The translations under genes were made by a program, and so were the position numbers. The notes under the pieces were generated by a model. That model did not search any database, was not told the origin of the DNA, and saw nothing but the letters and a program-made list of their open reading frames with translations. A stretch of 64,000 nt of DNA from Syngnathus acus (taxonomy: Eukaryota; Chordata; Actinopteri; Syngnathiformes; Syngnathidae), in the NCBI RefSeq assembly GCF_901709675.1, contig NC_051100.1:4402001-4466000 (forward strand). Direction: 5' to 3'. Shown here in pieces: positions 63,718 through 64,000 of this stretch; position 1 is the first letter of the stretch, and each line of letters begins with the position of its first letter.

Positions 63718-63747
63718 AGACTTCTGGACCACATTCTGCAAAGATGA
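63718..63747 (+). CDS. C10orf90: C10orf90 terminal coding exon
   Basis: The acceptor CTTCTTTGGCAG precedes 63718. The phase-0 frame reads RLLDHILQR followed by TGA at 63745-63747. The family ends in KK(Q/R)LLD.(L/I)LQ(R), so the fit is very good even though the coding part is only 30 bases. The larger open frame across this site on the + strand is in a different reading frame and is not used. The 3' UTR runs on; no AATAAA is seen before the window ends. Confidence 0.88.
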   Translation, partial: RLLDHILQR

Positions 63748-64000
63748 AGGAGCTCCACAGAATGGCAAATACTTATTTCCTATTTCATCCGTACCTTCAG
63801 TATTAATTGTGTCTGAGCAAACAAAGTTTGTCAGTTCATGCCGAGACACTAAACTAGATTACTCAAAGAAAATTGCCAAAAACCAATTTACATCAGGTTC
63901 AAGAAAAATGATGTATCGCTAAATTATTTTTTTGTATTATTTTTTTAATCGAGTTTGACAAAAAGCAAGTGCTCTATCTCTGAATATTGTTATTTGATTC

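Overview
The window looks like nuclear DNA from a percomorph-type teleost fish. Genes are split into exons by GT-AG introns. There are microsatellites, a tRNA-derived SINE with intact A and B boxes, several decayed L2-like LINE fragments, and short dispersed repeats of the kind found in fish genomes. No bacterial operons, ribosome binding sites or CRISPR arrays are present. Two protein-coding genes can be recognised, both on the + strand.

Layout. From 1 to about 31.5 kb I see no recognisable gene. This stretch holds AT-rich sequence with scattered CpG-rich blocks, a MITE-like palindromic repeat (about 6.76-6.89 kb), a SINE (7.64-7.95 kb), three CTCF-like motifs (5.06, 7.99 and 8.38 kb) and an unexplained gene-like patch at 26.4-26.95 kb (paired ATGGCGGC boxes, a donor, a phase-matched acceptor, a stop and AATAAA). 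From about 31.6 to 48.97 kb lies INSYN2A (formerly FAM196A): a CT/CpG-rich promoter, two probable 5' UTR exons carrying a Gln-rich upstream ORF, then three coding exons (38454-39544, 42591-42662, 48566-48749). Their phases match exactly and give a 448-residue protein ending in the family's KWLFL-type tail (here WKLWFL). From 49 to 58.5 kb there is no recognisable gene; this stretch holds a LINE-2-like remnant (54.53-54.96 kb) and dispersed repeats. From about 58.6 to 63.75 kb lies the 3' part of C10orf90 (FATS). Four C-terminal exons encoding the ALMS motif are well supported, and two more upstream exons are possible.

Context. In mammals C10orf90, DOCK1 and INSYN2A are neighbours, and INSYN2A lies inside a DOCK1 intron on the opposite strand. 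Here INSYN2A and C10orf90 keep the expected relative order and orientation, but I could not recognise any DOCK1 exon on the minus strand on either side of INSYN2A. If that holds, INSYN2A is a nested gene whose host has been lost or moved, possibly by differential loss after the teleost genome duplication. The two genes are not known to act together: INSYN2A is an inhibitory postsynaptic protein, while C10orf90 is linked to p53/p21 control and centrosome-type ALMS proteins.

Limits: all calls come from reading the sequence and remembered family features. Transcription starts, UTR ends and upstream C10orf90 exons are uncertain.
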